Positions 26,913-36,043 of a DNA stretch of 64,000 nucleotides are shown here, piece after piece. The stretch spans positions 248,001 through 312,000 of the forward strand of contig JAJYZB010000001.1 of NCBI GenBank assembly GCA_021800275.1. Reading direction: 5' to 3'. Under the pieces are notes generated by a model, which worked only from the letters and a program-made list of their open reading frames with translations, had not been told where the DNA came from and made no database searches. This stretch comes from a bacterium. GTDB lineage: Bacteria > Vulcanimicrobiota > JABDET01. How positions within the stretch are numbered: position 1 is the stretch's first letter; the number at the start of each line of letters is the position of its first letter. The position numbers and the translations under genes were made by a program.

Positions 26913-29900
26913 TTACAAACTAAAATTCGAATAAGGGGGGCGTTCGGGAAGGTTTACAGGATGCTCTTTCAACTCTTTCAGCAGCACTTTCACTGCTGTT
27001 TCCAGCTGTAGATCTTTCCCTTCTGCTAATGAGGTAGGAGTATTTTCAATTTTTATATTTGGAAGAGTACCTTCATTCTCAGGGAACCATTCCCCTTTAG
27101 GGTTGTACCAGCGAAAAGTAGGAACAGAGACCATTCCTCCATCCACAAAAACAGGATTTCCCTCCATTCCTATCAATCCTCCCCAGGTTCGAGTTCCAAT
27201 CACAAGCCCCACTTTTTCCTGTTTAAATAAATAGGGGAAAAGATCTCCGCCTGAGCCGCTCCAACCATTAGTCAGCATAACCTTGGGTCCAAAATTCGCT
27301 GCTAATGGGGTTTGCAAATTTCCTTTTCCACGAGTTGTCATAAACCCAAACAGCGGCCGATTTAAAAGCTCAATAAAATGATTTGGAATAAATCCACCGG
27401 CATTAAATCTCTCGTCAATAATCAAAGCCTTTTTATTCCACTGGGCATAAAACTGACGAGCTAACTCAGACATGCCAACTGTGAAAGTATCCGGAACATA
27501 AATATATCCGATTTTACCACCCGACAAGCGTGAAACAATTTTTTGATTTTTTTCGATCCAGGCTTGGTCACTCAGTCTCAAAACCTGTATAAAAGACAGA
27601 GTTTTCACTAATATCTTCCACGACTTTTTAAACGTTGGATGATTATTAACCGTCAATTGTACGGTTTCGCCTTCCAGTCCAACAAAAGGCTTCCAGGGAT
27701 CCTGATGAGGATTTAAACGAACCCCATTTACCGCTAAAATATAATCCCCCTGTTTTACTTTTACCCCTGGACCTGATAAAGGGGAACGGATGCTGGAATT
27801 CCAGGGAGCTCCATGAATAATTTTCGCAATCTGATAAGCCCCATGATTTAACTTCCAATCAATTCCAAGAAGCCCGACATTCTGCTGCTCAGGATATTTT
27901 AAAACTCCTCCAAACACAAATAAATGAGAAGAACTCAACTCAGAGATCATCTGTCCTAAAAGCCAGTTGAGATCATTTCGAGTGACACAGTCCTTCACCA
28001 GTGGAGCATATTTTTGATATACTTTGTTCCAATGAATATGGCTCATATCAGGGGCATAATAAAAAGCTTTTTCAAATGTCCAGGCATCTCTGAAAATCTG
28101 CTCCCACTGCTTCATAGGAACAATTTGCATCTTTAAATCCTTTAAATTTAAAAATGTCGTTAAGGTCTGCTGGGGAGCCAGAGGAATAATACTGTATGAA
28201 CCACTGCTCCAGACTAAAAGTTTCTGATGGTCAGCGCTCAAATGATATCCGCCGATTCCACCTATAATGGGTTCGGATTTTCTAGCCATCAAATCAAAAT
28301 AAAAAAGAGAGCCTTGAGACTGAGGAGATGGCTGTCCAGGAATTTGAAAATATAGAACTTTTCCAGGAGCTGCCTGCAAATGAATATAATTGCCAGCAGG
28401 AACAGGAAGAAGAAACATTCTTTTTTCAAAACCACTGATTTGAATCTTTGTTCCTGATTGGGCTTTCTTTTTCAAAGTTCCTTTTGTTTTTTTAATTTTT
28501 TGGCTTTTTAGAGGGGCTTTCTTTGAAGAATGTTTATGGAGTGAAGATCTTTTCAAAGAGGATTTGGATAAAACCGCTTTCTGAACATCATTCCTGGGAG
28601 CTAAAAAAGAAACAACCTTAGAAGTAAGAGGATCGGCTGCAATCCGCGTTCCATTCATAAACACAAAAGAAGGGCTGAAAGAACTTACTTCACTCCCAAC
28701 AGGGGAAAATGTGTCCTGAGTCAGAAAAAATAAATATTTTCCGCTGAGATCAAATACAGGATCCCAGTCATTATAATATCCAGAAGTCACTTGATAATTT
28801 CGTTTTTTCTTGGTGTCAAACAGAAAAATCGCGTCATTCATGTTTTTTACGGCTTTCGAATAAGCGATCCAGCGGCTGTCAGGGGACCAGCTCACTTGGA
28901 AATTTTTTAAAGACGGATAATCCACCCAATAATGCTCTGACACTTCTATCATTTTCTTCGTTTTTAAATCATATATTCGAACAATCCCTCTGCTCCCCAC
29001 AAAAGCAATTTTACGACTATTCGGGGACCAGTATAAATGGAAGCGGTACCCTGCGCCAAAAGAGGTTAATTTTTTAGGGTTCCCAATTCCATTCGCTTTC
29101 TGAAGATACAACTCATAATTTCCAGTCTGATCTCCCCAATAAGCAACATATTCCCCATTTGGAGACCAGGAAGGAAAACGAGCGGCAAAAGAACCATTGG
29201 ACTGAGTTAAATCGAAAACAACTCCATGTTTCTCAGGAACACTGAAAAGATTCCCTTCAGCTTGAAAAACGACTCTTTCTCCATTCGGAGAAATCGCTGC
29301 ATGTCTCACCAGTTTTCCCGCATTCACTAAATGAGGAATAAGAGCTTTTTCATCAGTTACCACATTGATCCTAACCGAGTGATACTGCTTTGTTTTTAAA
29401 CTGTACAAATACAGCTTTCCCCCTGCTTCAAAAACAATATTCTCAGGACCAAGAGAAGGATATTGAATCCCAAATTTTCGAAAATGGGTGATCTGATAAG
29501 ATCTTCTTGTCGCTAAAGAATACCGCCAGAGATTGTAACGATGCCCTTGACCCTTATCAGAAACATAATAGATGCTGCTGTGATGCCACATCGGAAAATT
29601 ATTGTCCCAGGGTCCTTTGGTAATCTTATGGGATTGATAAGTCTTTGTATTGAAAAGCCAGATTTGACCCGCATATCCTCCCTTATATCCCGCCCAATTA
29701 AATTGAGGAGTATCTGAAGGGATCCAGAAAGGTGATTTTGTGGTATAAGCGATCCATTTCCCATGAGGAGAAAAAGAAACAAATCCATTGGAAGGAATAG
29801 GAAACTTTTTGGGCAGGCCGCCCTGTGGAGAAACACTCCATAAATTCGTTTCAGGATTGGAACCATAAACAGGGGCTGCTCCAAGAAAAGAAGCAAATAA

Positions 29901-30278
29901 AATTCTCTTTCCATTCGGATACCAGGTGATCATCCGATCTATGAAAGGGTCATGGGTAATCTGTTTCGGGATCCCACCGCTGGTTGGAATCACATAAAGG
30001 TTATCTTCTCCATTGTAATTCCCCGTGAAAGCAATGGTTTTCCCATTCGGAGAAAACTTTGGGAAAGACTCTTCCCCTTTTGACTCTGTTGTCAGTTCCA
30101 TGGCTGTTCCTCCATGCTTTGGAGCGATCCAGATATTATCCGCATAAACAAAAGCGATATATTTTTTTGAAACGGCGGGGAAACGGAGAATGCGGGCAGA
30201 AACGGCAGCAGAAGATTTTGAAACAGTAAAAGAAAAAATAAAAAGCAAAGTAGCAAGCATAACCTCTATTTTTTTCAT
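26913..30278 (-). CDS. Secreted tricorn-like S41 serine protease
   Basis: This protein of about 1121 residues has a signal peptide (MKKIEVMLATLLFIFSFTVS, then SSA). WD40/TolB-like beta-propeller repeats fill roughly residues 30-560 (many copies of SPNGKxIAF). A Lys/Ser-rich linker near 570-610 is followed by the C-terminal core: ELSSSHLFVFGG (the Ser-His pair), a PDZ domain (GVKVKQGDYILAVNGVRL) and the nucleophile region GWSGSGGDLFPY with the later Glu in FPENEGTLPN. The archetype has AGSDGD, so the Asp beside the nucleophile Ser is Gly here. It likely trims peptides outside the cytoplasm. AAAGGAGAG before ATG 30278 fixes the start; the longer frame begins 18 nt earlier. Confidence 0.9.
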   Translation of the reverse strand: MKKIEVMLATLLFIFSFTVSKSSAAVSARILRFPAVSKKYIAFVYADNIWIAPKHGGTAMELTTESKGEESFPKFSPNGKTIAFTGNYNGEDNLYVIPTSGGIPKQITHDPFIDRMITWYPNGKRILFASFLGAAPVYGSNPETNLWSVSPQGGLPKKFPIPSNGFVSFSPHGKWIAYTTKSPFWIPSDTPQFNWAGYKGGYAGQIWLFNTKTYQSHKITKGPWDNNFPMWHHSSIYYVSDKGQGHRYNLWRYSLATRRSYQITHFRKFGIQYPSLGPENIVFEAGGKLYLYSLKTKQYHSVRINVVTDEKALIPHLVNAGKLVRHAAISPNGERVVFQAEGNLFSVPEKHGVVFDLTQSNGSFAARFPSWSPNGEYVAYWGDQTGNYELYLQKANGIGNPKKLTSFGAGYRFHLYWSPNSRKIAFVGSRGIVRIYDLKTKKMIEVSEHYWVDYPSLKNFQVSWSPDSRWIAYSKAVKNMNDAIFLFDTKKKRNYQVTSGYYNDWDPVFDLSGKYLFFLTQDTFSPVGSEVSSFSPSFVFMNGTRIAADPLTSKVVSFLAPRNDVQKAVLSKSSLKRSSLHKHSSKKAPLKSQKIKKTKGTLKKKAQSGTKIQISGFEKRMFLLPVPAGNYIHLQAAPGKVLYFQIPGQPSPQSQGSLFYFDLMARKSEPIIGGIGGYHLSADHQKLLVWSSGSYSIIPLAPQQTLTTFLNLKDLKMQIVPMKQWEQIFRDAWTFEKAFYYAPDMSHIHWNKVYQKYAPLVKDCVTRNDLNWLLGQMISELSSSHLFVFGGVLKYPEQQNVGLLGIDWKLNHGAYQIAKIIHGAPWNSSIRSPLSGPGVKVKQGDYILAVNGVRLNPHQDPWKPFVGLEGETVQLTVNNHPTFKKSWKILVKTLSFIQVLRLSDQAWIEKNQKIVSRLSGGKIGYIYVPDTFTVGMSELARQFYAQWNKKALIIDERFNAGGFIPNHFIELLNRPLFGFMTTRGKGNLQTPLAANFGPKVMLTNGWSGSGGDLFPYLFKQEKVGLVIGTRTWGGLIGMEGNPVFVDGGMVSVPTFRWYNPKGEWFPENEGTLPNIKIENTPTSLAEGKDLQLETAVKVLLKELKEHPVNLPERPPYSNFSL

Positions 30279-30462
30279 AAACTCTCCTTTTATCAAATGA
30301 AATTCTATCCAGTTTTAAGCTTTAGCAACTTCTGTTAAATCTGATTTTTCCCTCTCTTCCCTAATCCTAAAAATCGTATACTGCCTTGTCAAAATTTATC
30401 TTATTTAAGATATATATGCCCAGCAGCACGTATTTAAAAAGCGTTGTGTAAAAAACGTCTTT

Positions 30463-31344
30463 TCAGCCTGATGCAAATTCACTTAAAAGTTTCAAATACC
30501 TTTGAAATTTGGGGAGTCGAGTGCTGCTGATGTCATCCCAGCGAATATACTCGCCTGGAAGACCAAAATGAATCACTGCTGCATTTTCATAAAGAAGCAG
30601 CCAGTCAACTGGTTTAAAAAGATATTCATTCCACCCATCTGGCATCAAATCAGAAAAGATTTCCTTTAAAATCTTCTGTTTATTTTCATCTTTTAAAAGG
30701 TTTTCCGCAGGACTCCCATTTTTTTTAATCGCTAAAGTGTGATCAAATAAAAGCGTTTCATCAGGAGGATGAGAGCTATGACCGTGAGAGTCAGCAGAAT
30801 GAGAGTTTACTTCCTGATAAGCATCTGGGTATTTCGCAAAAACCCTGGACTCATAAGACTCAATCTCTCTTGCTGCGGCATCATCATAAGAAACAGGGAA
30901 CTTTTTAATCATTAGATACCCTGGAAAAGCTTTCTGAAAAACTATTTTTATAAAAAAAGAGGGCCAAGAAATCGAAGCATGAGTATCTTTGATTAATTGA
31001 CACTCAAAAGAATTTTCTCCCATTTTCCCATGGGCAGAAATAAAATCTTTTTCCAAATCCTGTTCAGATCTCATCTCTCCACCCAGGCTCTTCGCGAGGA
31101 TCATCATGAATTTTTTTTCTTTTGCTTCTGCCTTCAACAGCATAGCTAAAACAATCCAGGTAACCAAAAGTGAACTATAAACAGAAATCAATAAATTTAT
31201 TTCTAGCGGCAGGTTAGGAGATCTAAATTTAATCTCATCGTAAAGCATTAAAGCTCCTGCTGAAAAAGTTCCCACAACCACAAAAAAATTTCGGGTCCGT
31301 TTAAAAACGGATTTAAAAAAAGCTTTAATTTTTAAAAACCCCAT
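30463..31344 (-). CDS. Unknown membrane protein with a His-rich loop
   Basis: This 293-residue protein is one I do not recognise. Two transmembrane helices are likely near the N terminus (about 20-38 and 47-67), followed by a soluble region. A short His-rich stretch around residue 180 (HSADSHGHSSH) could bind metal. The C-terminal third (WNEYLFKPVDWLLLYENAAV, YIRWDDISSTRLPKFQRY) looks folded and aromatic-rich. The ribosome site is weak. It lies between the tricorn-like protease and hicBA on the same strand, with spacers over 100 nt either side, so it is probably an independent unit. Confidence 0.7.
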   Translation of the reverse strand: MGFLKIKAFFKSVFKRTRNFFVVVGTFSAGALMLYDEIKFRSPNLPLEINLLISVYSSLLVTWIVLAMLLKAEAKEKKFMMILAKSLGGEMRSEQDLEKDFISAHGKMGENSFECQLIKDTHASISWPSFFIKIVFQKAFPGYLMIKKFPVSYDDAAAREIESYESRVFAKYPDAYQEVNSHSADSHGHSSHPPDETLLFDHTLAIKKNGSPAENLLKDENKQKILKEIFSDLMPDGWNEYLFKPVDWLLLYENAAVIHFGLPGEYIRWDDISSTRLPKFQRYLKLLSEFASG

Positions 31345-31499
31345 AGACGCTTTAAAATAATATTAAGCGTTCACTGCCGTCACCCTTCAGCAACCATACT
31401 TTCTCCTCACTAGCAAAAAACAGTGATCCTGCAGATCATGCTGGCAGGCGGCTCATTTTATCCTGCGGAACTCGTGGTGACAGCCACTCCAGAAGCAAA

Positions 31500-31712
31500 C
31501 TAAAAATTTTTCCGACTAATTCCAGCTTGTTTTAAGATAGACAACAGCGTTCCTTTGGGCAAATCTTTGACATGAAAAGGAACAACCACTCTTTTGCGAT
31601 TTTTGGGATGCCAATAAACTTTGTGACTACCAGTTGTATGATCAAGAACAAATCCATGTTCTTCCAAGAGCTTGATAACTTTTTTAGCTGTCAAGCTCGG
31701 AAACTTAGGCAT
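31500..31712 (-). CDS. hicA: HicA-type mRNA interferase toxin
   Basis: This 70-residue HicA/YcfA double-stranded-RNA-binding-like toxin has LTAKKVIKLLEEHGFVLDH, the catalytic His in TTGSHKVYWHP, VVVPFHVKDLPKGTLLSILKQA and a C-terminal GISRKNF. When free it cleaves mRNA and stops translation. It overlaps the upstream hicB by 8 nt and is translated second. Complete length and an intact GSH motif suggest it is functional. Confidence 0.92.
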   Translation of the reverse strand: MPKFPSLTAKKVIKLLEEHGFVLDHTTGSHKVYWHPKNRKRVVVPFHVKDLPKGTLLSILKQAGISRKNF

Positions 31713-31935
31713 ATTTGATGTTCAACGTGCCTTCTAAAATCTCTGAGTCATCAATAATAGGTTCACCGTGCTTCTTCAAACTTTCTAAATAACATGTAAT
31801 AGCCTCACGAGCCATCTTTTTGGCTTCTTCAACTGTCTTTCCATAAGTTATACATCCTGAGAGGGATGGAACAAAAACAGTAAATCCCCCCTCAGGCTCA
31901 GGTTTCAAAAGAATTTTATAAGATAGCTCTTTCAC
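31705..31935 (-). CDS. hicB: HicB-type antitoxin (short form)
   Basis: This 76-residue partial-RNase H-fold antitoxin has YKILLKPEPEGGFTVFVPSL, SGCITYGKTVEEAKKMAREA and ITCYLESLKKHGEPI. It has only the HicA-neutralising domain and no C-terminal ribbon-helix-helix or HTH, so autorepression would need another factor or the complex itself. The GTG start is preceded by GGAAAGGAAG. Antitoxin-first order and an 8-nt overlap with hicA ensure coupled synthesis. Confidence 0.9.
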   Translation of the reverse strand: MKELSYKILLKPEPEGGFTVFVPSLSGCITYGKTVEEAKKMAREAITCYLESLKKHGEPIIDDSEILEGTLNIKYA

Positions 31936-32030
31936 GTGAATTCTTCCTTTCCTTAAGAAGTTTACACAGACCTTTAACTCACTCCTGCAGAGTATGCTGA
32001 AGGGAATTTCAACCCAAACTCCCGAATAAT

Positions 32031-32042
32031 ATCAATATTGAT
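32031..32042. promoter_or_regulatory. Palindrome ATCAATATTGAT in the hicBA/aminotransferase intergenic region
   Basis: A perfect 12-bp palindrome lies in the divergent spacer, 12 nt upstream of a TTGACA hexamer. Its position suits an operator for either direction, but there is only one copy and A/T-rich palindromes arise easily. Confidence 0.25.
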
Positions 32043-32054
32043 GACAATGGAGTA

Positions 32055-32083
32055 TTGACACATTTAAAACATTAAACCCTAAA
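32055..32083 (+). promoter_or_regulatory. Possible sigma-70 promoter for the aminotransferase operon
   Basis: A perfect -35 hexamer TTGACA (32055-32060) is followed at 17 nt by CCTAAA, a poor -10. The start codon is 26 nt further on, after the ribosome site GGAAAGGAG. The -35 is convincing; the -10 is not. Confidence 0.35.
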
Positions 32084-32108
32084 GCCGTTCACTGGAAAGG
32101 AGAATAAC

Positions 32109-33278
32109 ATGAAAAAAATTCCGTGGCAGGAACAAATTTTAATGATTCCAGGACCAACCCCTGTTTCAAGTCAGGCGCTTCTGGCAGGAGCGCAGCCCAT
32201 GATGAACCACAGAAGTTCTGATTTTAAAAAAATGATGGAAGAAATTGAATCAGGGTTAAAGCAAGTCTTCCAAACTCAATCCCCTGTCATGGTTTTAACC
32301 ACATCAGGAACAGGAGCCATGGAAGCCTGCATCGTCAATCTGCTTTCACCTGGAGATAAAGTTTTAGCCTGCCCAACAGGAGTTTTCGGAGAACGATTTG
32401 CAAAAATGGCAAAAGCTTATGGAGCTGATGTTGAAGTTCTGGAAACGCAGCTCGGATATGGACTGGATCCTGAAAAACTGAGGACTCGTCTGAAGCAGGA
32501 CGCCAGAAAAGAGATCAAAGCTATTTTAATCACCCATAATGAAACTTCAACAGGGGTTGAAAATGATCTAAAAGCCCTCAGCTCTGCTCGCGGAGATCAT
32601 CCAGCTTTAATGCTGGTGGACTCTGTCAGCGCTCTTGGCGCCTCTGAATTAAAAATGGATGCCTGGAAACTGGATGCTGTGGCATCAGCCTCACAAAAAG
32701 CTCTGATGGCTCCTCCTGGTCTAGGATTTGTGGCTTTCAGTGACAAAGCATGGGAAGCTGCTAAAAGCGCTAAAATGCCAAAATTTTATTTTGATTTAAC
32801 CATGGCTAGGGAGTTCCAGATAAAAGGAGAAACACCATTTACGCCTGCTCTTCCTGTTTTATATGCCCTGCAGGTTTCATTAAGGAACCTAATAGAAGAA
32901 GGAATCGAAGCCTCTTTTGAACGCCATAAAAAAATGGCTGAACTGATCCAAAATGCTCTGACTGCGATGGGACTGAAACTTTTTGCCCACCCCACGTATC
33001 GTTCTAAAACCCTCACCACAATTGAGGCTCCAGCAGGTATAGAGGTCAAAAAATTAAGAGAGCTGATGAAAAATCAATATGGAATTGTTACAGCAGGTGG
33101 ACAGGGATCCTTGACCGATAAAATCTTTCGAATTGGACACATGGGCTGTGTTAGAGAAAAAGAACTCATTTATACCATTTTGTCCCTTGGAAAAGTTCTT
33201 CAAGAGTTAGGGTTCCAGGCAAAAACTGAAGAAGCTTTAAAAATCTTTGTAAAAACTTTAACCCCAACTCATTCTTAA
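32109..33278 (+). CDS. Class V aminotransferase (alanine-glyoxylate / serine-pyruvate type)
   Basis: This 389-residue PLP enzyme opens with MIPGPTPVSSQALLAGAQPM and MNHRSSDF. It has the cofactor contacts TTSGTGAMEACIVNL and HNETSTGVENDL, and the Schiff-base Lys in ASASQKALMAPPGLGF (about residue 197). It fits the alanine/serine-glyoxylate aminotransferase group, which also contains PucG-like ureidoglycine enzymes and some aspartate 4-decarboxylase-like proteins, so the exact amino donor is open. It is followed 10 nt later by an MBL-fold hydrolase and then a DMT transporter, evidently one operon. The ribosome site GGAAAGGAG is good. Confidence 0.9.
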   Translation: MKKIPWQEQILMIPGPTPVSSQALLAGAQPMMNHRSSDFKKMMEEIESGLKQVFQTQSPVMVLTTSGTGAMEACIVNLLSPGDKVLACPTGVFGERFAKMAKAYGADVEVLETQLGYGLDPEKLRTRLKQDARKEIKAILITHNETSTGVENDLKALSSARGDHPALMLVDSVSALGASELKMDAWKLDAVASASQKALMAPPGLGFVAFSDKAWEAAKSAKMPKFYFDLTMAREFQIKGETPFTPALPVLYALQVSLRNLIEEGIEASFERHKKMAELIQNALTAMGLKLFAHPTYRSKTLTTIEAPAGIEVKKLRELMKNQYGIVTAGGQGSLTDKIFRIGHMGCVREKELIYTILSLGKVLQELGFQAKTEEALKIFVKTLTPTHS

Positions 33279-33288
33279 GGAGAAAATC

Positions 33289-33960
33289 ATGTTAGAACAG
33301 AAAGAATTAATTCTAACTAAAAAGCTTCGCTGGTATGGACACGCTTCTTTCCTGGTCTTAGATGACAAAAAAATCTATATTGATCCCTGGGAAATTTCTG
33401 AAACTCAGCCTAAAGCAGATCTCGTCTTAATAACTCATGCTCATTTCGATCACTGTTCTCCTGAAGATGTAAAAAAAATGACGAAACCTGAAACTGTGGT
33501 TGTTGGACCGCCAGACTGCCTGGAAGCTCTTGGATGGGGTAAAAAAGGGTTAGCTGTTAAACCCGGAGAAAAAATTGTGCCGCTCGGACTCCAGGTTCAA
33601 GTTGTCCCAGCTTACAATATAAAACCTGAAAGAGCCAACTTTCATCCTAAAAATAACAACTGGGTTGGATATATCTTAGAAGTCAATGGCATAAAATATT
33701 ACCATGCAGGGGACACAGACCAAATCCCTGAAATGCAAAATCTTGCCCCCCATGTGGCTCTTCTTCCCATTGGTGGAACTTATACAATGAATATTGATGA
33801 AGCCCTCAGCGCTGCAAAAGCAATTAAACCTGAAGTGGTTTGTCCTATACACTACGGGAAAGTGCCAGGAGTAGGAACTTCAGAAGACGGAGAAAAATTT
33901 GTCAATCTCTGTCAGCAGAACCAGCTTAAAGCTGCAGTACTGGCAAAGCACTCAGGCTGA
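33289..33960 (+). CDS. Metallo-beta-lactamase-fold hydrolase (UlaG-like)
   Basis: This 223-residue MBL-fold protein has the metal-binding motif ITHAHFDHCSPED (about 49-61), a later Asp in YHAGDTDQIPEM and the terminal His region VVCPIHYGKVPGVG. The short form, WYGHASFLVLDDKKIYIDPW at the N terminus and lack of extra domains match UlaG/UPF0173-type metal-dependent hydrolases. The substrate is unknown; lactone or phosphoester hydrolysis are family possibilities. It begins 10 nt after the aminotransferase stop with AAGGAG, and its stop codon abuts the next start, so it is co-translated with both neighbours. Confidence 0.9.
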   Translation: MLEQKELILTKKLRWYGHASFLVLDDKKIYIDPWEISETQPKADLVLITHAHFDHCSPEDVKKMTKPETVVVGPPDCLEALGWGKKGLAVKPGEKIVPLGLQVQVVPAYNIKPERANFHPKNNNWVGYILEVNGIKYYHAGDTDQIPEMQNLAPHVALLPIGGTYTMNIDEALSAAKAIKPEVVCPIHYGKVPGVGTSEDGEKFVNLCQQNQLKAAVLAKHSG

Positions 33961-34875
33961 ATGGCGGCAAAAGAATCAATTGTCCACTTATCTCTTTTGG
34001 GGGCTGTTTTTATCTGGGGAATCAATTATGGAATTGTTAAAAAAGCCCTGGATGACTTTCTTCCTTTAACATTTAATGGGATCCGATTCATCCTTGCAGG
34101 TTTTTTCCTTCTAGCATTTTTTCTGCAGCAGAAAAAATCGCTGCCTAACTTTAGAGAAGATGGGCTTCGCTTTCTATTGGCAGGATTCATTGGAAATTTT
34201 ATCTATCAACTCTGTTTTATTTATGGAATGAGCTGGACTCTGGCAGGAAACACCAGCTTAATTTTAGCGATTTCCCCGGTATTTGTGGCTTTTTTTTCAA
34301 GAATTTCAGGGGAAGAAAAAGTAAAACTCAAAAAATGGATCGGAGCTGTCATCTCTTTTGTTGGAATTGCTTTTGTTGTATCTGGAGGGAACAGAGGGTT
34401 TCACTTAACAAGCCTGACTTTTAAAGGGGATATGATCGAATTTCTAGCAGCCGTTTTATGGTCTCTTTACATTGTGCTTTCAGCTCCTTTAGCAAAAAAA
34501 TATGGTGCTATTACTGCAGTTTCCATAAACCTCTGGACAGGTTCTTTCTTTTTAATTATTTTTTCCATTCCCTCTTTTATGGCTCAAAACTGGAGTCTAA
34601 TTACCTGGGGGGATTGGGGAGCCCTTCTCTACAGCGCAGCTTTCTCTATAGCCATCGGAAGAATTTTGTGGTACAGAGGAATATCTAAAATTGGAAGCGC
34701 CTCTACGTCTGTTTACAGCAATCTCACTCCACTGATTGCCCTTTTAATGGCATGGGTGATTGTGGGAGAAAAACCAGAATGGATCCAGTGGGCAGGAGCA
34801 GCTGCCATTTTAACCGGTGTTTTCCTGGCGGGAATCCAGAAAAAAGCCGATGATCTGGATGGATTAAAAGGGTAA
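33961..34875 (+). CDS. EamA-family (DMT) transporter
   Basis: This 304-residue inner-membrane protein has about ten hydrophobic helices arranged as two EamA halves. The first begins VHLSLLGAVFIWGINYGIVK; the second has FLAAVLWSLYIVLSAPLAKK, and YSNLTPLIALLMAWVIVGEK lies near the end. Members move amino acids, nucleotide sugars or metabolites, and many are exporters. The ATG follows the TGA of the MBL gene with no gap. Placement behind an amino-acid aminotransferase hints at an amino-acid-like substrate (inference only). Confidence 0.92.
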   Translation: MAAKESIVHLSLLGAVFIWGINYGIVKKALDDFLPLTFNGIRFILAGFFLLAFFLQQKKSLPNFREDGLRFLLAGFIGNFIYQLCFIYGMSWTLAGNTSLILAISPVFVAFFSRISGEEKVKLKKWIGAVISFVGIAFVVSGGNRGFHLTSLTFKGDMIEFLAAVLWSLYIVLSAPLAKKYGAITAVSINLWTGSFFLIIFSIPSFMAQNWSLITWGDWGALLYSAAFSIAIGRILWYRGISKIGSASTSVYSNLTPLIALLMAWVIVGEKPEWIQWAGAAAILTGVFLAGIQKKADDLDGLKG

Positions 34876-34889
34876 TCTATGAAAATAAA

Positions 34890-35909
34890 TTAAAAAGTCG
34901 GCAGTGAAATCTCTTTTTGTATCCCTTTTAATGATACCTTAAACTGGAGAAGCTTTAATCCATGAGCAGACAGAGCCAACTCCACATTTTTTTTCTTATC
35001 CGGTTCTACCCAGGTGATCATGCACCCTCCCCCTCCTGCTCCACACAATTTGCTGGCTGCTGCTCCCGCTTTTTCAGCCTGCAAAATCACTTGATCGATT
35101 TTTTCAGTCGTTACCCCTGGTGTTAACTGCTTTCGATTTTCCCATTCTTCTTTTAAGAGTTCTCCAATTCGATTCCACTTTTTATTGATAACAGCTTCCC
35201 TCATTTTCAAAGCTGTCTTTTTGATCTCTTTAAGGGCACTGATAGTTTTCGGTTCTCCATCAATATACCGTTTCATAATAGTCCAGTTGTTCTCTCCTGA
35301 AAAATGAGGAATTCCAGTATAGGAAAGAACGACTCTGGATTCCAATTCTTGAATTTCTTTTTCCAAATAAGAAATGGGCTCAAGGCGCGCCCCTGAAACA
35401 TCAAACCATACCGCATTAATTCCACCATAAAAAGCAGCATAATAATCCTGCTTTCCTGTAGGAATCTTAATAGTCTGGGCTTCCAGATTAGCTCCAATAT
35501 TAATCATTTCCGGGAAAGAAAGATGGCTTTCCGTCAACTCATTTAAAGCAGCGCTAGCAGCCATCAAAAGTGCAGAAGAAGCTCCAATTCCTGATCCCTG
35601 TGGAGCCTGATTTTCTGAAATAAGAGTTATGCCAGCTTGCGGCTTGTAATGGTTCACAGCCCGAATCAAAAGATCCAATTCTCCTTCAGGTCTAGAGTCA
35701 GACAGGTGCTCAAAAACCACTTCTTTTTTCATATCCTTAGAGACAATTTCAATTCTGGAATCACTTCTGGTTTCCAGTTCAACCTGACTGAAAATCTGAA
35801 TCGCAATATTAACTGTTGCAGCCCCTTCTTCAAAAATATAAAGCGGGTAAATATCAATAGTTCCCCCGGCTAAATCAATTCTATTAGGAGCTCGAACCGA
35901 AATCTTCAT
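34890..35909 (-). CDS. GHMP-family sugar/metabolite kinase
   Basis: This kinase of about 339 residues has the family motifs RAPNRIDLAGGTIDIYPLY (N terminus), PQGSGIGASSALLMAASAAL (ATP-binding motif 2, about 95) and KLCGAGGGGCMITWV (motif 3, about 300). It is closest in outline to heptose- or fucose-kinase-like GHMP proteins rather than to homoserine or mevalonate kinase, but the substrate is not decidable. I start at ATG 35909, which has GGAAG upstream; the longer frame uses a TTG 15 nt earlier inside that site. It converges with the DMT transporter and stands alone. Confidence 0.88.
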   Translation of the reverse strand: MKISVRAPNRIDLAGGTIDIYPLYIFEEGAATVNIAIQIFSQVELETRSDSRIEIVSKDMKKEVVFEHLSDSRPEGELDLLIRAVNHYKPQAGITLISENQAPQGSGIGASSALLMAASAALNELTESHLSFPEMINIGANLEAQTIKIPTGKQDYYAAFYGGINAVWFDVSGARLEPISYLEKEIQELESRVVLSYTGIPHFSGENNWTIMKRYIDGEPKTISALKEIKKTALKMREAVINKKWNRIGELLKEEWENRKQLTPGVTTEKIDQVILQAEKAGAAASKLCGAGGGGCMITWVEPDKKKNVELALSAHGLKLLQFKVSLKGIQKEISLPTF

Positions 35910-36043
35910 AATGGAATCTTCCAAACCAACGAAGAAAACTCCTTTTGCGGCTTTCTACAAAGGACCCATAAGCTAGACAAGATCATTAAAGTTAGTGCTA
36001 ATAAATGGAGACCCATTAAATTGCCGAATTTAAATGTAAGCTG